This document shows positions 35,181 to 44,323 of a stretch of 64,000 nucleotides of DNA, one piece after another. The position numbers and the translations under genes are program-made. The stretch is from Nitratireductor aestuarii (GTDB lineage Bacteria > Pseudomonadota > Alphaproteobacteria > Rhizobiales > Rhizobiaceae). The notes below the pieces were generated by a model. That model was given only the letters and a program-made list of their open reading frames with translations. It was not told the origin of the DNA and did no database searches. The stretch is from the NCBI RefSeq assembly GCF_014641695.1, contig NZ_BMIF01000002.1, positions 186,001-250,000 of the forward strand. Direction: 5' to 3'. The first letter of the stretch is position 1, and every line of letters begins with the position of its first letter.

Positions 35181-35993
35181 ATGGCTGATATGGGCCTTGT
35201 CGTGGTGGGCGCTGGCGGCCGCATGGGCCAGACCCTCATCCGCGTCATCCATGAGATGGAAGGTGTTGTCCTTGCCGGTGCTGTCGAGCGGCAGGGTTCA
35301 CCCGCGCTAGGCCGCGATGCCGGTGAACTTGCTGGCGTTGGCTCGCTTGGGGTGACGATCACCGACGATCCGCTGGCTGCCTTTTCAAAGGCCGACGGTG
35401 TGCTGGATTTTACCGCCCCCGCCGCTTCCGTTGAATTTGCTGGCTATGCCGCGCAGGCGCGGATTGCGCATGTCATCGGCACGACCGGCTTTTCGGCAGA
35501 CGATGAGGCAAAGATCAGTGCAGCCGCGCGTCATGCGACGATCGTCAAATCGGGCAACATGAGCCTCGGCGTCAACCTGCTTGCAACTTTGGTGAAGCAG
35601 GCGGCGAAGGCTCTGGGTGCCGCCGACTTCGATATCGAAGTGCTGGAAATGCACCATCGCCACAAGGTCGATGCACCCTCGGGCACCGCGTTGCTGCTCG
35701 GCCAGGCTGCCGCTGAGGGGCGCGGCATCAGCCTCGAGGACAACAGTGTGCGCGTCCGCGACGGGCATACGGGAGCACGCGAGGCGGGTACGATTGGCTT
35801 TGCGACGCTGCGCGGCGGTTCTGTCGTCGGCGAACACTCGGTCATTCTAGCGGGCGCTGGCGAACGCATCGTCCTGTCGCATAATGCCGAGGACCGCTCC
35901 ATCTTCGCCCGTGGTGCGGTGAAGGCCGCACTCTGGGCTCGGGACAAAAAGCCCGGTGTCTACTCCATGCTCGACGTGCTCGGGCTCAACTGA
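35181..35993 (+). CDS. dapB: 4-hydroxy-tetrahydrodipicolinate reductase
   Basis: A 270-residue NAD(P)H-dependent enzyme of the lysine/diaminopimelate pathway. The nucleotide-binding motif is [14 protein letters not shown] near residues 7-20. The catalytic and substrate loop is [17 protein letters not shown] near residues 153-169 (His and Lys of the active site). [13 protein letters not shown] and the C-terminal [10 protein letters not shown] are typical. The ATG directly follows the exporter stop codon, with GGAGG inside the end of that gene, suggesting translational coupling. gpmA follows after 36 bases. Confidence 0.96.
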   Translation: MADMGLVVVGAGGRMGQTLIRVIHEMEGVVLAGAVERQGSPALGRDAGELAGVGSLGVTITDDPLAAFSKADGVLDFTAPAASVEFAGYAAQARIAHVIGTTGFSADDEAKISAAARHATIVKSGNMSLGVNLLATLVKQAAKALGAADFDIEVLEMHHRHKVDAPSGTALLLGQAAAEGRGISLEDNSVRVRDGHTGAREAGTIGFATLRGGSVVGEHSVILAGAGERIVLSHNAEDRSIFARGAVKAALWARDKKPGVYSMLDVLGLN

Positions 35994-36029
35994 AACCAAA
36001 CTTCACTTACGTGCATCGAGGAAACAAGC

Positions 36030-36650
36030 ATGTCGGGAACTCTCATTCTCGTTCGCCACGGTCAGAGCGAATGGAACCTGAAGAACCTTTTCACGGGCTG
36101 GCGCGATCCGGACCTGACCGAGAAGGGCGTTGAGGAAGCCAAGGCAGCCGGCCAGCGCCTGAAGGCGCTTGGCGTCAAGCCCGATATCGCGTTCACCTCG
36201 GATCTGACCCGTGCGCAGCACACGCTGAGCCTCATCCTGGGCGAGCTTGGACAGGAAGGTCTTGAGACGATCCGCGATCAGGCGCTGAACGAGCGCGACT
36301 ATGGCGATCTCTCCGGCCTCAACAAGGATGACGCTCGCGAAAAGTGGGGTGAGGAGCAGGTGCACATCTGGCGCCGCTCCTACGACGTACCGCCTCCGGG
36401 AGGCGAGAGCCTGCGCGACACCGGCGCTCGCGTGTGGCCGTATTACATGACGGAAATCCTGCCCCGCGTTCTGCGCGGTGAGACCGTGCTGGTTGCAGCT
36501 CACGGCAACTCGCTGCGTTCGCTCGCCATGGTGCTCGACCGCCTGAACACCGAGACGATCCTGCAGCTGGAGATCGCAACGGGTGAGCCCATCGTCTACC
36601 GCCTCAACGCGGATTCGACCGTCGCGTCCCGGGAAGTCCTGCACGGATAA
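36030..36650 (+). CDS. gpmA: 2,3-bisphosphoglycerate-dependent phosphoglycerate mutase
   Basis: A 206-residue cytoplasmic glycolytic enzyme interconverting 3- and 2-phosphoglycerate. The catalytic [10 protein letters not shown] has the phosphohistidine near residue 9. [22 protein letters not shown] (catalytic Glu) and [13 protein letters not shown] with the second His near residue 155 follow. The short form (about 206 residues, lacking the 20-30-residue insertion of E. coli GpmA) is usual in alphaproteobacteria. The ribosome-binding site GAGGAAAC precedes the ATG. A terminator follows 18 bases after the stop. Confidence 0.96.
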   Translation: MSGTLILVRHGQSEWNLKNLFTGWRDPDLTEKGVEEAKAAGQRLKALGVKPDIAFTSDLTRAQHTLSLILGELGQEGLETIRDQALNERDYGDLSGLNKDDAREKWGEEQVHIWRRSYDVPPPGGESLRDTGARVWPYYMTEILPRVLRGETVLVAAHGNSLRSLAMVLDRLNTETILQLEIATGEPIVYRLNADSTVASREVLHG

Positions 36651-36668
36651 GCTCTGTCGGACTGCAAT

Positions 36669-36703
36669 AAGGCCCCGGGTCGGAGACGACGCCGGGGCCT
36701 TTT
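36669..36703 (+). terminator. Rho-independent terminator after gpmA
   Basis: AAGGCCCCGG (36669-36678) pairs with CCGGGGCCTT (36692-36701), with a 13-base loop and a TTTT tract. It lies between convergent gpmA and the CysZ-like gene and may also work leftward. Confidence 0.8.
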
Positions 36704-36707
36704 CGTT

Positions 36708-37439
36708 TCAACGCGCCGGTTCAGGTACCCGTCTTGTGGCCGGTTGCCTGGCGGCAATTGCTTTGTAGAGATGCATCATCATAGCCGCGCCGAAGAGAGG
36801 CGTGAGCAAATTGACGATCGGCACAGACAGAAGTGCGGCGATTACGAAACCGGCGAGAAATATGGTCCCCGAATTTCGGCGGCGAAGCTCCCGCGCGTCA
36901 GCCTCCGAAACGAAGCGCATGGCGGCGAACTGGAAAAATTCGCGGCTGAGCAGGTAGGCGTTCACCACGAAGAACGCGATCAGGTTCACGCCCGGCACCA
37001 GCAGAAGCAACAGCGCGATGACGTTGCCGATGACAACGATGCCGAAGAATTTGACCGAGAGGACGAGCGACTGGCCGAGCGGCACCGCCTTGCCGGGAGG
37101 GTCCTGCGGGTAGGTGTCGCGCTCTACCGCTTCGGCGATTTCATCGAGGAAGATGCCCGCAACAACGGCTGAAACCGGCGCGATAAGCAAGGCAAGGACG
37201 AGCGCGAGGCCGATGCCCGCAACGATCGCCGCGATCAGGCCAAGCCAACCCACCCAGCTGGGTAGCCCGGGGAAGAGCTGGTCGATCCAGGGCATCGCCA
37301 GATATTCAAAGAGCTCTTTCGCGCCGAACCACGAGGCAACGAGCAGGAGCAGCGTCAGGCCAATCGTCTTGAAGAACACACTGCGAAAGGGCGGCGTGAA
37401 AAGCTGACTGATTGCCAGGCGCGCAGCATCAAAGATCAT
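36708..37439 (-). CDS. EI24/CysZ-like membrane protein
   Basis: A 243-residue integral membrane protein of the EI24 (Etoposide-induced 2.4/CysZ) family with about five or six hydrophobic segments: TIGLTLLLLVASWFG near residue 30, GWLGLIAAIVAGIGLALVL near 65, VVIGNVIALLLLLVPG near 135 and FVIAALLSVPIVNLL near 205. CysZ members import sulfate, and some annotations call this family sulfate transporter. Transport in this protein is unproven. The family motif VNAYLLSREFFQFAAMR is present. It is monocistronic, with a repeat-rich upstream region. Confidence 0.85.
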   Translation of the reverse strand: MIFDAARLAISQLFTPPFRSVFFKTIGLTLLLLVASWFGAKELFEYLAMPWIDQLFPGLPSWVGWLGLIAAIVAGIGLALVLALLIAPVSAVVAGIFLDEIAEAVERDTYPQDPPGKAVPLGQSLVLSVKFFGIVVIGNVIALLLLLVPGVNLIAFFVVNAYLLSREFFQFAAMRFVSEADARELRRRNSGTIFLAGFVIAALLSVPIVNLLTPLFGAAMMMHLYKAIAARQPATRRVPEPAR

Positions 37440-37466
37440 TCAACAAAGCCCTTTCAGCCGGAATAC

Positions 37467-37505
37467 GGATCATTTCAGCTTTTCGGCGAACCGCAGAAAT
37501 GATCC
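37467..37505. repeat. 39-bp palindromic intergenic element, copy B
   Basis: GGATCATTTC (37467-37476) and GAAATGATCC (37496-37505) form a perfect 10-bp inverted repeat around a 19-base centre. It has the same total length, arm placement and CATTTCAGC/GAAATGATC core as the element at 10992-11030. A second palindrome follows 15 bases later. Confidence 0.65.
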
Positions 37506-37520
37506 AATTTTTGCTTTCAC

Positions 37521-37564
37521 GCAGTTCCGGACGGAAAACCGGTTCCCACTTTTCCTGGAACTGC
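37521..37564. repeat. 44-bp palindrome of the rhizobial intergenic mosaic type
   Basis: GCAGTTCC (37521-37528) pairs with GGAACTGC (37557-37564), and inner GGAAAA/TTTTCC segments continue the stem imperfectly. The motif CCGGACGGAAAACCGGTT with TTTTCCTGGAACTGC closely resembles an element I recall as widespread between genes of Rhizobium and Sinorhizobium. An AATGCTCTA fragment of the other palindrome type follows at about 37643. Confidence 0.6.
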
Positions 37565-37692
37565 TTCAGTTCCCCCGAAGTAGGTAGCTTCGGGTCCTGC
37601 TACAAGTTTCATAAGGCTTCCCGGTTTCCCTTTGCTTTAAAAATGCTCTAAACGCTGGTTAATCACACCCATCGCTTCGACCGGAGACCTTC

Positions 37693-38685
37693 ATGAGCGA
37701 ATACGACGTCCTCTGCATCGGCAACGCCATTGTCGATATCATTGCCCGCTGCGAAGAGTCTTTTCTGGTCGAGAACAACATCATCAAGGGCGCGATGAAT
37801 CTCATCGATGCGGAGCGCGCTACCTATCTCTACGAGCAGATGGGACCAGCGGTTGAGACCTCCGGAGGCAGCGCAGGCAATACGGCCGCTGGTCTTGCCG
37901 GTCTTGGCGGCAAGGCAGCCTATTTCGGCAAGGTGGCTAATGACTCGCTCGGCGACGTGTTTCGCCATGACATCCGTGCGCAGGGCGTGGCTTTCGACAC
38001 TGCGGCACTTGAAGGTTTTCCGCCAACGGCGCGCAGCATGATCTTCGTGACGCCGGATGGCGAGCGCTCGATGAACACCTATCTTGGCGCGAGCATTGAG
38101 CTCGGTCCGGATGACGTTGAGGAAGAAAAGGCCAAGGCCTCCAAGGTCACCTATTTCGAGGGCTATCTGTGGGATCCGCCGCTCGCCAAGGAAGCGATCC
38201 TGAAGTCCGCAGCCATCGCCCATGCGGCGGGCCGCGAGGTTGCCTTCACGCTCTCCGATCCTTTCTGCGTGGACCGTTTCCGCGACGAGTTCCTGCAGCT
38301 GATGCGATCGGGGACGGTCGACATCGTCTTCGCCAACGAGCATGAGGTGAAGTCGCTTTACCAGACGGCATCGCTGGATACGGCGCTAGCGGCGTTCCGC
38401 GAGGACTGCAAGCTCGGCATCGTCACGCGGGGCGCCGAGGGCTCGGTGGTCGTGCAGGGAAGCACGACCGTGAGCGTCGATCCACTGAAGGTGAATGAAG
38501 TGGTGGACACCACCGGCGCGGGCGATCTCTTCGCCGCTGGCTTCCTGTTCGGCTACACGCGCGGGCTCGACTTTGCCCATTGCGGCAAGCTCGGTTCGCT
38601 TGCCGCCGGCCTCGTGATCCAGCAGGTCGGTCCCCGCCTGCAGATCAGCCTCAAGGATGCCGCGACGCAGGCCGGCTTGCTTTAA
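37693..38685 (+). CDS. Adenosine kinase (PfkB/ribokinase family)
   Basis: A 330-residue ribokinase-fold sugar/nucleoside kinase. The N-terminus YDVLCIGNAIVDIIARCEE and the first PfkB signature region GGSAGNTAAGLAGLGGKAAYFGK (residues 58-80, shown in part) lead to the catalytic DTTGAGDLFAAGFLFGYTRG near residue 275, with the base Asp in GAGD. Rhizobial members of this group are annotated as adenosine kinase. Another PfkB substrate cannot be excluded. The stop codon shares bases with that of the convergent TRIC-type gene in TTTAAA. Confidence 0.85.
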   Translation: MSEYDVLCIGNAIVDIIARCEESFLVENNIIKGAMNLIDAERATYLYEQMGPAVETSGGSAGNTAAGLAGLGGKAAYFGKVANDSLGDVFRHDIRAQGVAFDTAALEGFPPTARSMIFVTPDGERSMNTYLGASIELGPDDVEEEKAKASKVTYFEGYLWDPPLAKEAILKSAAIAHAAGREVAFTLSDPFCVDRFRDEFLQLMRSGTVDIVFANEHEVKSLYQTASLDTALAAFREDCKLGIVTRGAEGSVVVQGSTTVSVDPLKVNEVVDTTGAGDLFAAGFLFGYTRGLDFAHCGKLGSLAAGLVIQQVGPRLQISLKDAATQAGLL

Positions 38686-39314
38686 ACGATTTCCTCCGGC
38701 TTGCGGCCCGGACGCGGTTTGTAGCGGGGGAAGGTCCAGCCGAACTTCAGCGCGCCAGCGCGGATTATGAAGGCGGCGGCCATGGCGATCAGCGCATCAA
38801 CAAGAGGCGGGAAGTCCGCGAAGCCCGTCAGCGTGAAGACGGCAGCGCCGATTAGCGCGGCCGTCACATATACCTCCGGCCGCAAAAGTACTGACGGCTC
38901 ATTCGCCAGCTGGTCGCGCAACACGCCGCCGAAGGTTGCGGTCAGAACGCCCGATATTATCGCGATGGTGGGTGATCCCGTTACAGCCATGCCCTTTGCC
39001 GCGCCGACCGCGCTATAGAGCGCAAGTCCGATCGCATCCAGCCAGATCAGGAGCTTGTAACGCGACTCCACCAGATGGGCGGTGAAATAGACGAGAATGG
39101 CTACGACACTGCAAACCAGCACGTAGTCTGGGTTGACCACCCAGAAGACCGGCACGTCCAGAACCAGGTCGCGCAGCGTTCCGCCGCCAGTCCCCGTGAC
39201 ACAGGCAAGGAAGATGAAGCCGATGATGTCGAGCTGCTTGCGGGAGGCGGCCAAGGCTCCGGTAGCGGCGAAGACCGCCACGCTCGCATAATCAATCAGC
39301 TGGAAAAGGGTCAT
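38682..39314 (-). CDS. Trimeric intracellular cation channel (TRIC) family protein, YadS/UPF0126 type
   Basis: A 210-residue membrane protein with about seven helices arranged as two repeated UPF0126 units. The first carries FAATGALAASRKQLDIIGF, split from GTGGGTLRDLVLD, and the second carries ALYSAVGAAKGMA and ATFGGVLRDQLANE; the paired GG-x-LRD motifs are the family hallmark. Bacterial TRIC homologues form trimeric cation or glycine-related channels. Function here is open. Its stop codon overlaps that of the adenosine kinase gene by 3 bases; no terminator lies between them. Confidence 0.88.
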   Translation of the reverse strand: MTLFQLIDYASVAVFAATGALAASRKQLDIIGFIFLACVTGTGGGTLRDLVLDVPVFWVVNPDYVLVCSVVAILVYFTAHLVESRYKLLIWLDAIGLALYSAVGAAKGMAVTGSPTIAIISGVLTATFGGVLRDQLANEPSVLLRPEVYVTAALIGAAVFTLTGFADFPPLVDALIAMAAAFIIRAGALKFGWTFPRYKPRPGRKPEEIV

Positions 39315-39385
39315 CGCTCAATCCCCGACACGTGTTGGCTGACGGTGGAAGAAAAGCCGCCCTTAGGCAATGCCCTTCCATATGA

Positions 39386-39410
39386 AAAGGCCGGCGCTGG
39401 GCCGGCCTTC
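39386..39410 (-). terminator. Rho-independent terminator after grpE
   Basis: AAGGCCGGC (39388-39396) pairs with GCCGGCCTT (39402-39410), 5-base loop. The AAAA at 39386-39389 gives a U-tract on the reverse strand. It lies 22 bases downstream of the grpE stop. Confidence 0.8.
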
Positions 39411-39431
39411 ACGTACTTCGTGTGGTAACTC

Positions 39432-40055
39432 TTACTTTGCGTCGTCAGAGCCTTCTGCAGGTGCGGGCGCTGCCTTCGGGCCACCAGTCGCAATGCCAAC
39501 CATCGCGGGACGCAGGACGCGCTCGCCGATCACATAGCCTGCCTGCACGACCTGCACGACGGTGCCTGCCGGAACTTCAGGGTTCGGAACCTCGAACATG
39601 GCCTGATGGAAGTTCGGGTCGAACTTCTGGCCCTCCGGCTCGATACGCTTCACGCCATGGCGCTCCAGCGTCGAGAGCATCAGGCGGTCGATCATCTCAA
39701 CGCCTTCAACAAGCACCTTCAGGCCGTGCTCTTCAGACTCGCGAGCTTCCGGTGGCAGTGCCTGCAGCGCGCGCTGCAGGTTGTCCGAAACAGCCAGCAT
39801 ATCGCGCGCGAAGTTGGCGATGCCGAAGCTGCGCGCATCGGCCACGTCGCGCTGGGTGCGGCGACGCAGGTTTTCCATCTCGGCTGCAAGGCGAAGCGCG
39901 CGATCCTTCAGCTCTTCATTCTCGCGAGCAAGGCGAAGCAGAACGTCTTCTTCGGTCGGCGTTGCTTCAGCATTGTTTTCGCCGGCATTCTCCAGAACCT
40001 GTTCTTCGGTCTGGTTCTCTGCGGGTGCGGAGTGATCCTTCGGGTCCGTGGTCAT
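39432..40055 (-). CDS. grpE: Nucleotide exchange factor GrpE
   Basis: A 207-residue cofactor of the DnaK chaperone that promotes ADP release. An acidic, disordered N-terminus of about 40 residues is followed by a long coiled coil ([25 protein letters not shown], seen over residues 43-67), then the beta domain with [14 protein letters not shown] and the GrpE signature [12 protein letters not shown] near the end. It lies 90 bases downstream of hrcA on the same strand, the common hrcA-grpE pairing. A terminator follows. Confidence 0.95.
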   Translation of the reverse strand: MTTDPKDHSAPAENQTEEQVLENAGENNAEATPTEEDVLLRLARENEELKDRALRLAAEMENLRRRTQRDVADARSFGIANFARDMLAVSDNLQRALQALPPEARESEEHGLKVLVEGVEMIDRLMLSTLERHGVKRIEPEGQKFDPNFHQAMFEVPNPEVPAGTVVQVVQAGYVIGERVLRPAMVGIATGGPKAAPAPAEGSDDAK

Positions 40056-40145
40056 TGCCTATCCGTTATGGGTCTCTGGTAAGTCTTGGCGGATATCGAG
40101 CTTTGCGGCGGCAAAATCAAGAGGCGAAGTCCCGTCCGCTGCCTC

Positions 40146-41213
40146 TCACCGCAGCATGCGGCTGACGAGCTGGGCCGTGTAGTCGACCATCGGCACGATC
40201 CGCGCGTAGTTCAGGCGGGTCGGGCCGATGATGCCGAGCGCGCCGATCACCCTCGCGTTCTTGTCGCGATAGGGTGCGACCACAACAGACGATCCCGACA
40301 GCGAGAAGAGCTTGTTCTCCGAGCCGATGAAGATGCGGACGCCCGGACCTTCTTCCGCGAGATCGAGCAGCTGGACCAGCGACTCCTTCGCCTCAAGGTC
40401 CTCAAAGAGGTGCTTCAGCAGGTCAAGATCCGCCTGCGCCATGGTGTTGTCGAGCAGGTTCGCCCAGCCGCGAACGATGAGCTGCGGCGTGTCCGTGTCG
40501 CGGCCGGTCCAGATGGCGAGGCCTTGGTCAACCAGCGACTGAGACAGCGTGTCGAGCGCGTTGCGGGCTTCTTCACGAAGTCGTTCCATCTCAGTCCGCG
40601 CTTCGCCCAGGGTGAGGCCGCGGATGTGGGCGTTGAGATAGTTGGCGGCCTCGACGAGCTGCGAACTGGTCACGCCGGCGGGAAGTTCAAGGATGCGGTT
40701 CTCCACGTCGCCGTTCTGGCTCACCAGAATGGCGAGCGCCTTGCGCGGCTCAAGCTGGATGAATTCGATGTGCTTCAGCGGCGCTTCAGACTTTGCCGCC
40801 AGCACCACGCCAGCGCCGCGCGACATCCCCGACAGCATCTGACTTGCTTCGGTCAACATCTGTTCGAGCGACTGGCTGCGGCCGGAGGCCACCACCTGCG
40901 CCTCGATGACCTGGCGTTCCTTCTCGGAAAGATCGCCGATTTCCATGAAAGCGTCGACGAAGAAGCGCAGGCCCTGCTGGGTCGGCAGGCGTCCTGCAGA
41001 GATATGCGGCGAGTAGATGAGCCCAAGATGCTCAAGGTCGCTCATCACGTTGCGGATGGTTGCCGGCGACAGCTGCTGCGGCAGCCGGCGCGCAAGGTTG
41101 CGCGATCCCAGCGGGTCGCCTTCCGCCAGGTAGTTTTCTACGATGAGGCGGAAGACTTCGCGGGACCGGGTGTCCATCGACTGAAGCGATTGGTCCAAGA
41201 CAGGCTTCGTCAT
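40146..41213 (-). CDS. hrcA: Heat-inducible transcription repressor HrcA
   Basis: A 355-residue repressor that binds CIRCE elements before groESL and related operons. The N-terminal winged helix includes LAEGDPLGSRNLARRLPQQLSPATIRNVMSDLEHLGL across residues 30-66, of which SPATIRNVMSDLE is the HrcA signature. The GAF-like and insertion domains follow, ending VDYTAQLVSRMLR. No CIRCE element (TTAGCACTC-N9-GAGTGCTAA) is visible before it, so it is probably not autoregulated through that site. It is divergent from rph, with 151 bases between the starts. Confidence 0.95.
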   Translation of the reverse strand: MTKPVLDQSLQSMDTRSREVFRLIVENYLAEGDPLGSRNLARRLPQQLSPATIRNVMSDLEHLGLIYSPHISAGRLPTQQGLRFFVDAFMEIGDLSEKERQVIEAQVVASGRSQSLEQMLTEASQMLSGMSRGAGVVLAAKSEAPLKHIEFIQLEPRKALAILVSQNGDVENRILELPAGVTSSQLVEAANYLNAHIRGLTLGEARTEMERLREEARNALDTLSQSLVDQGLAIWTGRDTDTPQLIVRGWANLLDNTMAQADLDLLKHLFEDLEAKESLVQLLDLAEEGPGVRIFIGSENKLFSLSGSSVVVAPYRDKNARVIGALGIIGPTRLNYARIVPMVDYTAQLVSRMLR

Positions 41214-41364
41214 TGCTCTTTTTGCCCTCTATGCCTCTACAGGCCAAGCTGGTTCGTACCCCATTGTCATTATATAGGTACTCTGAATTTCTTTGCTTCC
41301 ATAGAAGTGGAAAGCTACAAGCGGCGCAACAGTTCGTCATTTTGCACACCTGAAAGGCCATTCA

Positions 41365-42081
41365 ATGCGACCATCCAAACGTCAACCGGACGAAATGCGC
41401 GCGATCAGCTTCGAGCGCGGCATTTCCAAGCATGCTGAAGGCTCGTGCCTCGTGCGGTTCGGCGATACGCATGTGCTGTGCACCGCAAGCCTTGAAGAGA
41501 AGGTGCCGGGCTGGCTGCGCAACACGGGCAAAGGTTGGGTGACAGCCGAATACGGCATGCTGCCGCGCTCCACGGGAACGCGCATGCGCCGCGAGGCCTC
41601 CTCCGGCAAGCAGGGTGGACGCACGCTGGAGATCCAGCGCCTTGTCGGCCGCAGCCTGCGCTCGGTCGTGGACCTGCAGGCGCTGGGCGAAGTGCAGATC
41701 ACGGTCGACTGCGACGTGGTGCAGGCCGATGGCGGCACCCGCACGGCAGCCATCACCGGTGGCTTCATCGCCCTTCACGACTGCCTGTCGTGGATGCATG
41801 CCCGTCACATGATCAAGCTCGACAAGGTGCTGAAGGACTATGTCGCGGCGATTTCCTGCGGCATCTACGATGGCGTGCCGGTGATGGATCTGGACTACGC
41901 GGAAGATTCCACTGCCCAGACGGATGCCAATTTCGTGATGACCGGCAAGGGCGGGATCGTCGAGATTCAGGGCACGGCCGAAGGCGAGCCGTTCACGGAC
42001 GAAGAATTCCAGGCGCTGATGGGCCTTGCGCGCAAGGGCATCTCCCGCCTGATCGAACTGCAGAAGATGGCTGTCGGCTGA
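41365..42081 (+). CDS. rph: Ribonuclease PH
   Basis: A 238-residue phosphorolytic 3'-5' exoribonuclease that trims tRNA precursors. The phosphate-binding and catalytic regions are present: [38 protein letters not shown], the [13 protein letters not shown] segment and [19 protein letters not shown] with its Asp. Full length is normal, unlike the truncated allele of some E. coli K-12 strains. It is divergent from hrcA; a VOC gene and rdgB follow closely on the same strand. Confidence 0.96.
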   Translation: MRPSKRQPDEMRAISFERGISKHAEGSCLVRFGDTHVLCTASLEEKVPGWLRNTGKGWVTAEYGMLPRSTGTRMRREASSGKQGGRTLEIQRLVGRSLRSVVDLQALGEVQITVDCDVVQADGGTRTAAITGGFIALHDCLSWMHARHMIKLDKVLKDYVAAISCGIYDGVPVMDLDYAEDSTAQTDANFVMTGKGGIVEIQGTAEGEPFTDEEFQALMGLARKGISRLIELQKMAVG

Positions 42082-42100
42082 GTTAGGAGAAGAAACAGCG

Positions 42101-42508
42101 ATGCAACCAAGGGCAATACTTGAATCCGGGCTCTATGTGGATGACCTGGATGCGGCGGAGCGGTTCTACCGTGATGTGCTTGGCCTTGAGATCATTCTGA
42201 AGGCGGAAGGACGCCATGTGTTCTTCCGCTGCGGTCAGGGCGTTCTGCTGCTGTTCAACCCCGACGCCACGTCGGTGCCATATGAGGATGCGAAGTTGCC
42301 GGTCCCGACCCATGGTGCGCGGGGACCGGGGCATCTCTGCTTTGCCGCGAGCGCCGAAGAGATCGAGCGCTGGCGTACGGAACTGGAAGCCAAGGGCGTG
42401 AAGATCGAGGCCGACTTCGAGTGGCCTGCGGGTGGCCGTTCGATCTACGTCCGCGACCCGGCCGGTAACTCGATCGAGTTCGCGGAGCCCCGTATCTGGA
42501 ATCTTTGA
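42101..42508 (+). CDS. VOC superfamily protein (glyoxalase/bleomycin-resistance fold)
   Basis: A 135-residue single-domain VOC protein. It begins [20 protein letters not shown] and shows paired beta-alpha-beta-beta-beta units, with [20 protein letters not shown] and [18 protein letters not shown]. The last strand has [18 protein letters not shown], where the Glu is a likely metal ligand, with His in GHLCF. Substrate is unknown. GGAGAAG precedes the start, and the stop overlaps the rdgB ATG (TGATG), so it is translated with rdgB. Confidence 0.88.
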   Translation: MQPRAILESGLYVDDLDAAERFYRDVLGLEIILKAEGRHVFFRCGQGVLLLFNPDATSVPYEDAKLPVPTHGARGPGHLCFAASAEEIERWRTELEAKGVKIEADFEWPAGGRSIYVRDPAGNSIEFAEPRIWNL

Positions 42509-43143
42509 TGAGAAAAATCGAGAACAAGAAGCTGGTTCTTGCCAGCCACAATCGCGGCAAGCTGAAGGAGTTCGACGGACTTCTGGCCCCATTCGGCTAC
42601 GAGATCCAGTCGGTCGCCGACCTCGGCCTGCCGGAGCCGGACGAGACAGGCACGACGTTCGAAGAGAACGCCTACACCAAGGCATTTGCCGCTGCGAAAG
42701 CGACCGGGCTGCCTGCGCTTTCGGACGATTCCGGCCTTTGCGTGGAAGCGCTGGGTGGCGAGCCCGGTGTCTACACCGCTGACTGGGCGACCCAACCGGA
42801 TGGTTCGCGCGATTTCTTGGCCGCGATGAAGAAGGTCGAGGACAAGCTGCAGGAGCGCGGTGCGACCACGCCCGAGCAGCGTCGCGGGTTCTTCGTCGCG
42901 GTGCTCTGCCTCTGCTTCCCGGACGGTGAAGCCGAATATTTCCGCGGTGAGGTGCACGGCCATCTGGTCTGGCCGCCACGTGGCGAGCTAGGCTTCGGCT
43001 ATGATCCCGTGTTCCAGCCGGACGGCCACGAGCGCACCTTCGGTGAAATGACGGCGGACGAGAAGCACGGCTGGAAGCCGGGCGACGAACATGCGCTTTC
43101 GCATCGAGCGCGGGCTTTCCAGCTGCTCGCAGAACGCATCTGA
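42508..43143 (+). CDS. rdgB: XTP/dITP diphosphatase RdgB (Ham1 family)
   Basis: A 211-residue cytoplasmic pyrophosphatase that removes non-canonical purine nucleotides (dITP, XTP). The family motifs are clear: [14 protein letters not shown] near residue 10, [30 protein letters not shown] with the catalytic Asp near residue 75, and [12 protein letters not shown] followed by TFGEM. I chose the ATG at 42508, overlapping the VOC stop, over a TTG one codon earlier. hemW begins 9 bases after its stop. Confidence 0.95.
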   Translation: MRKIENKKLVLASHNRGKLKEFDGLLAPFGYEIQSVADLGLPEPDETGTTFEENAYTKAFAAAKATGLPALSDDSGLCVEALGGEPGVYTADWATQPDGSRDFLAAMKKVEDKLQERGATTPEQRRGFFVAVLCLCFPDGEAEYFRGEVHGHLVWPPRGELGFGYDPVFQPDGHERTFGEMTADEKHGWKPGDEHALSHRARAFQLLAERI

Positions 43144-43152
43144 GCCAGACCG

Positions 43153-44307
43153 ATGATTGATGACGAGGCAGGCTTTGGAGTCTACGTGCATTGGCCGTTC
43201 TGCGCGGCCAAGTGTCCTTACTGCGACTTCAACAGCCATGTCCGTCACAAGCCTGTCGATCAGGCCCGCTTTGCCGCCGCGTTCCAACGCGAGATGGAGC
43301 AAATGCGCGAGCGCACCGGCCCGCGCGATGTTTCCAGCATCTTTCTAGGAGGCGGAACGCCTTCGCTCATGGAGCCCGCAACAGTCGGAGCGGTGCTCGA
43401 CAGTGTCGCGAAGCTCTGGAACCTGTCGCCGGACGCCGAAATCACGCTGGAAGCAAACCCGTCCTCCGTCGAAGCGGATCGGTTCCGCGGCTATCGCGCC
43501 GCTGGCGTCAATCGCGTTTCGCTTGGTGTGCAGGCGCTGAACGACAAGGACCTGCGCTTCCTTGGCCGCCTGCACAATGTGGAAGAGGCGCTCTACGCCA
43601 TCGGTCTCGCGCGCGACATCTTCCCGCGCATGTCGTTCGACCTGATCTATGCGCGTCCGGACCAGTCGCTTGAAAGTTGGGCGGATGAGCTGAAGCAGGC
43701 GATTGGCTATGCGGCCGATCACCTGTCGCTCTACCAGCTGACTATTGAGGAAGGGACTGCGTTCTACGGCCTGCACAAGGCGGGCAAGTTCGTGGTTCCC
43801 GATCCGGATCATGCGGCTGATCTCTATGACGTGACGCAGGAGGTGACAGCATCCCTCGGCTTGCCTGCCTATGAGGTGTCGAACCATGCGCGTCCGGGGG
43901 CGGAGAGCCGCCACAACCTCATCTATTGGCGTTATGGCCAGTACGTTGGGGTGGGGCCCGGGGCTCATGGCCGGTTTGTCGAGGATGGCACGCGCAACGT
44001 GACATTCACGGAGAAGGTGCCGGAAACCTGGCTGGAACTGGTCGAGCGCGAGGGAACCGGCATTGTCGGTGGTGAAGTGCTGACACGGGACGAAGAGGCC
44101 GACGAGTTTCTGCTCATGGGTCTGAGGCTGGTGGAGGGCATCGACCTTGCCCGTTACGAGCGGCTTGCAGGTCGCGGGCTTGATCAGCAACGTCTTGCCA
44201 TGTTGCAGGAGGAAGGGCTGATTGAGTCCATCGGAAACTCGCGTCTGCGGGCGACGCCAGCGGGTATGGTCGTTCTGAACGCGCTCATCGCCGAGCTGGC
44301 TAGATAA
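43153..44307 (+). CDS. hemW: Radical SAM heme chaperone HemW
   Basis: A 384-residue radical SAM protein formerly annotated as oxygen-independent coproporphyrinogen oxidase. The [4Fe-4S]/SAM motif is CAAKCPYCDFNSH (CxxxCxxC) near residues 17-29. FLGGGTPSLM near residue 65, EITLEANPSSVE and GVNRVSLGVQALND follow. HemW rather than HemN is indicated by the shorter length and the missing N-terminal extension of HemN. It delivers heme to respiratory proteins. It is clustered with rdgB upstream and rsmI downstream (16 bases). Confidence 0.92.
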   Translation: MIDDEAGFGVYVHWPFCAAKCPYCDFNSHVRHKPVDQARFAAAFQREMEQMRERTGPRDVSSIFLGGGTPSLMEPATVGAVLDSVAKLWNLSPDAEITLEANPSSVEADRFRGYRAAGVNRVSLGVQALNDKDLRFLGRLHNVEEALYAIGLARDIFPRMSFDLIYARPDQSLESWADELKQAIGYAADHLSLYQLTIEEGTAFYGLHKAGKFVVPDPDHAADLYDVTQEVTASLGLPAYEVSNHARPGAESRHNLIYWRYGQYVGVGPGAHGRFVEDGTRNVTFTEKVPETWLELVEREGTGIVGGEVLTRDEEADEFLLMGLRLVEGIDLARYERLAGRGLDQQRLAMLQEEGLIESIGNSRLRATPAGMVVLNALIAELAR

Positions 44308-44323
44308 GATTGAGGTTCACAAG

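Noticed and set aside
41214-41364. CIRCE element between hrcA and rph
   Set aside because: No TTAGCACTC-N9-GAGTGCTAA or near match is present. A CTATAT-like -10 on the reverse strand lacks a -35 partner.
40086-41438. A 450-codon open frame on the + strand
   Set aside because: Covers hrcA in antisense; the product is Arg/His-rich without domain-like segments.
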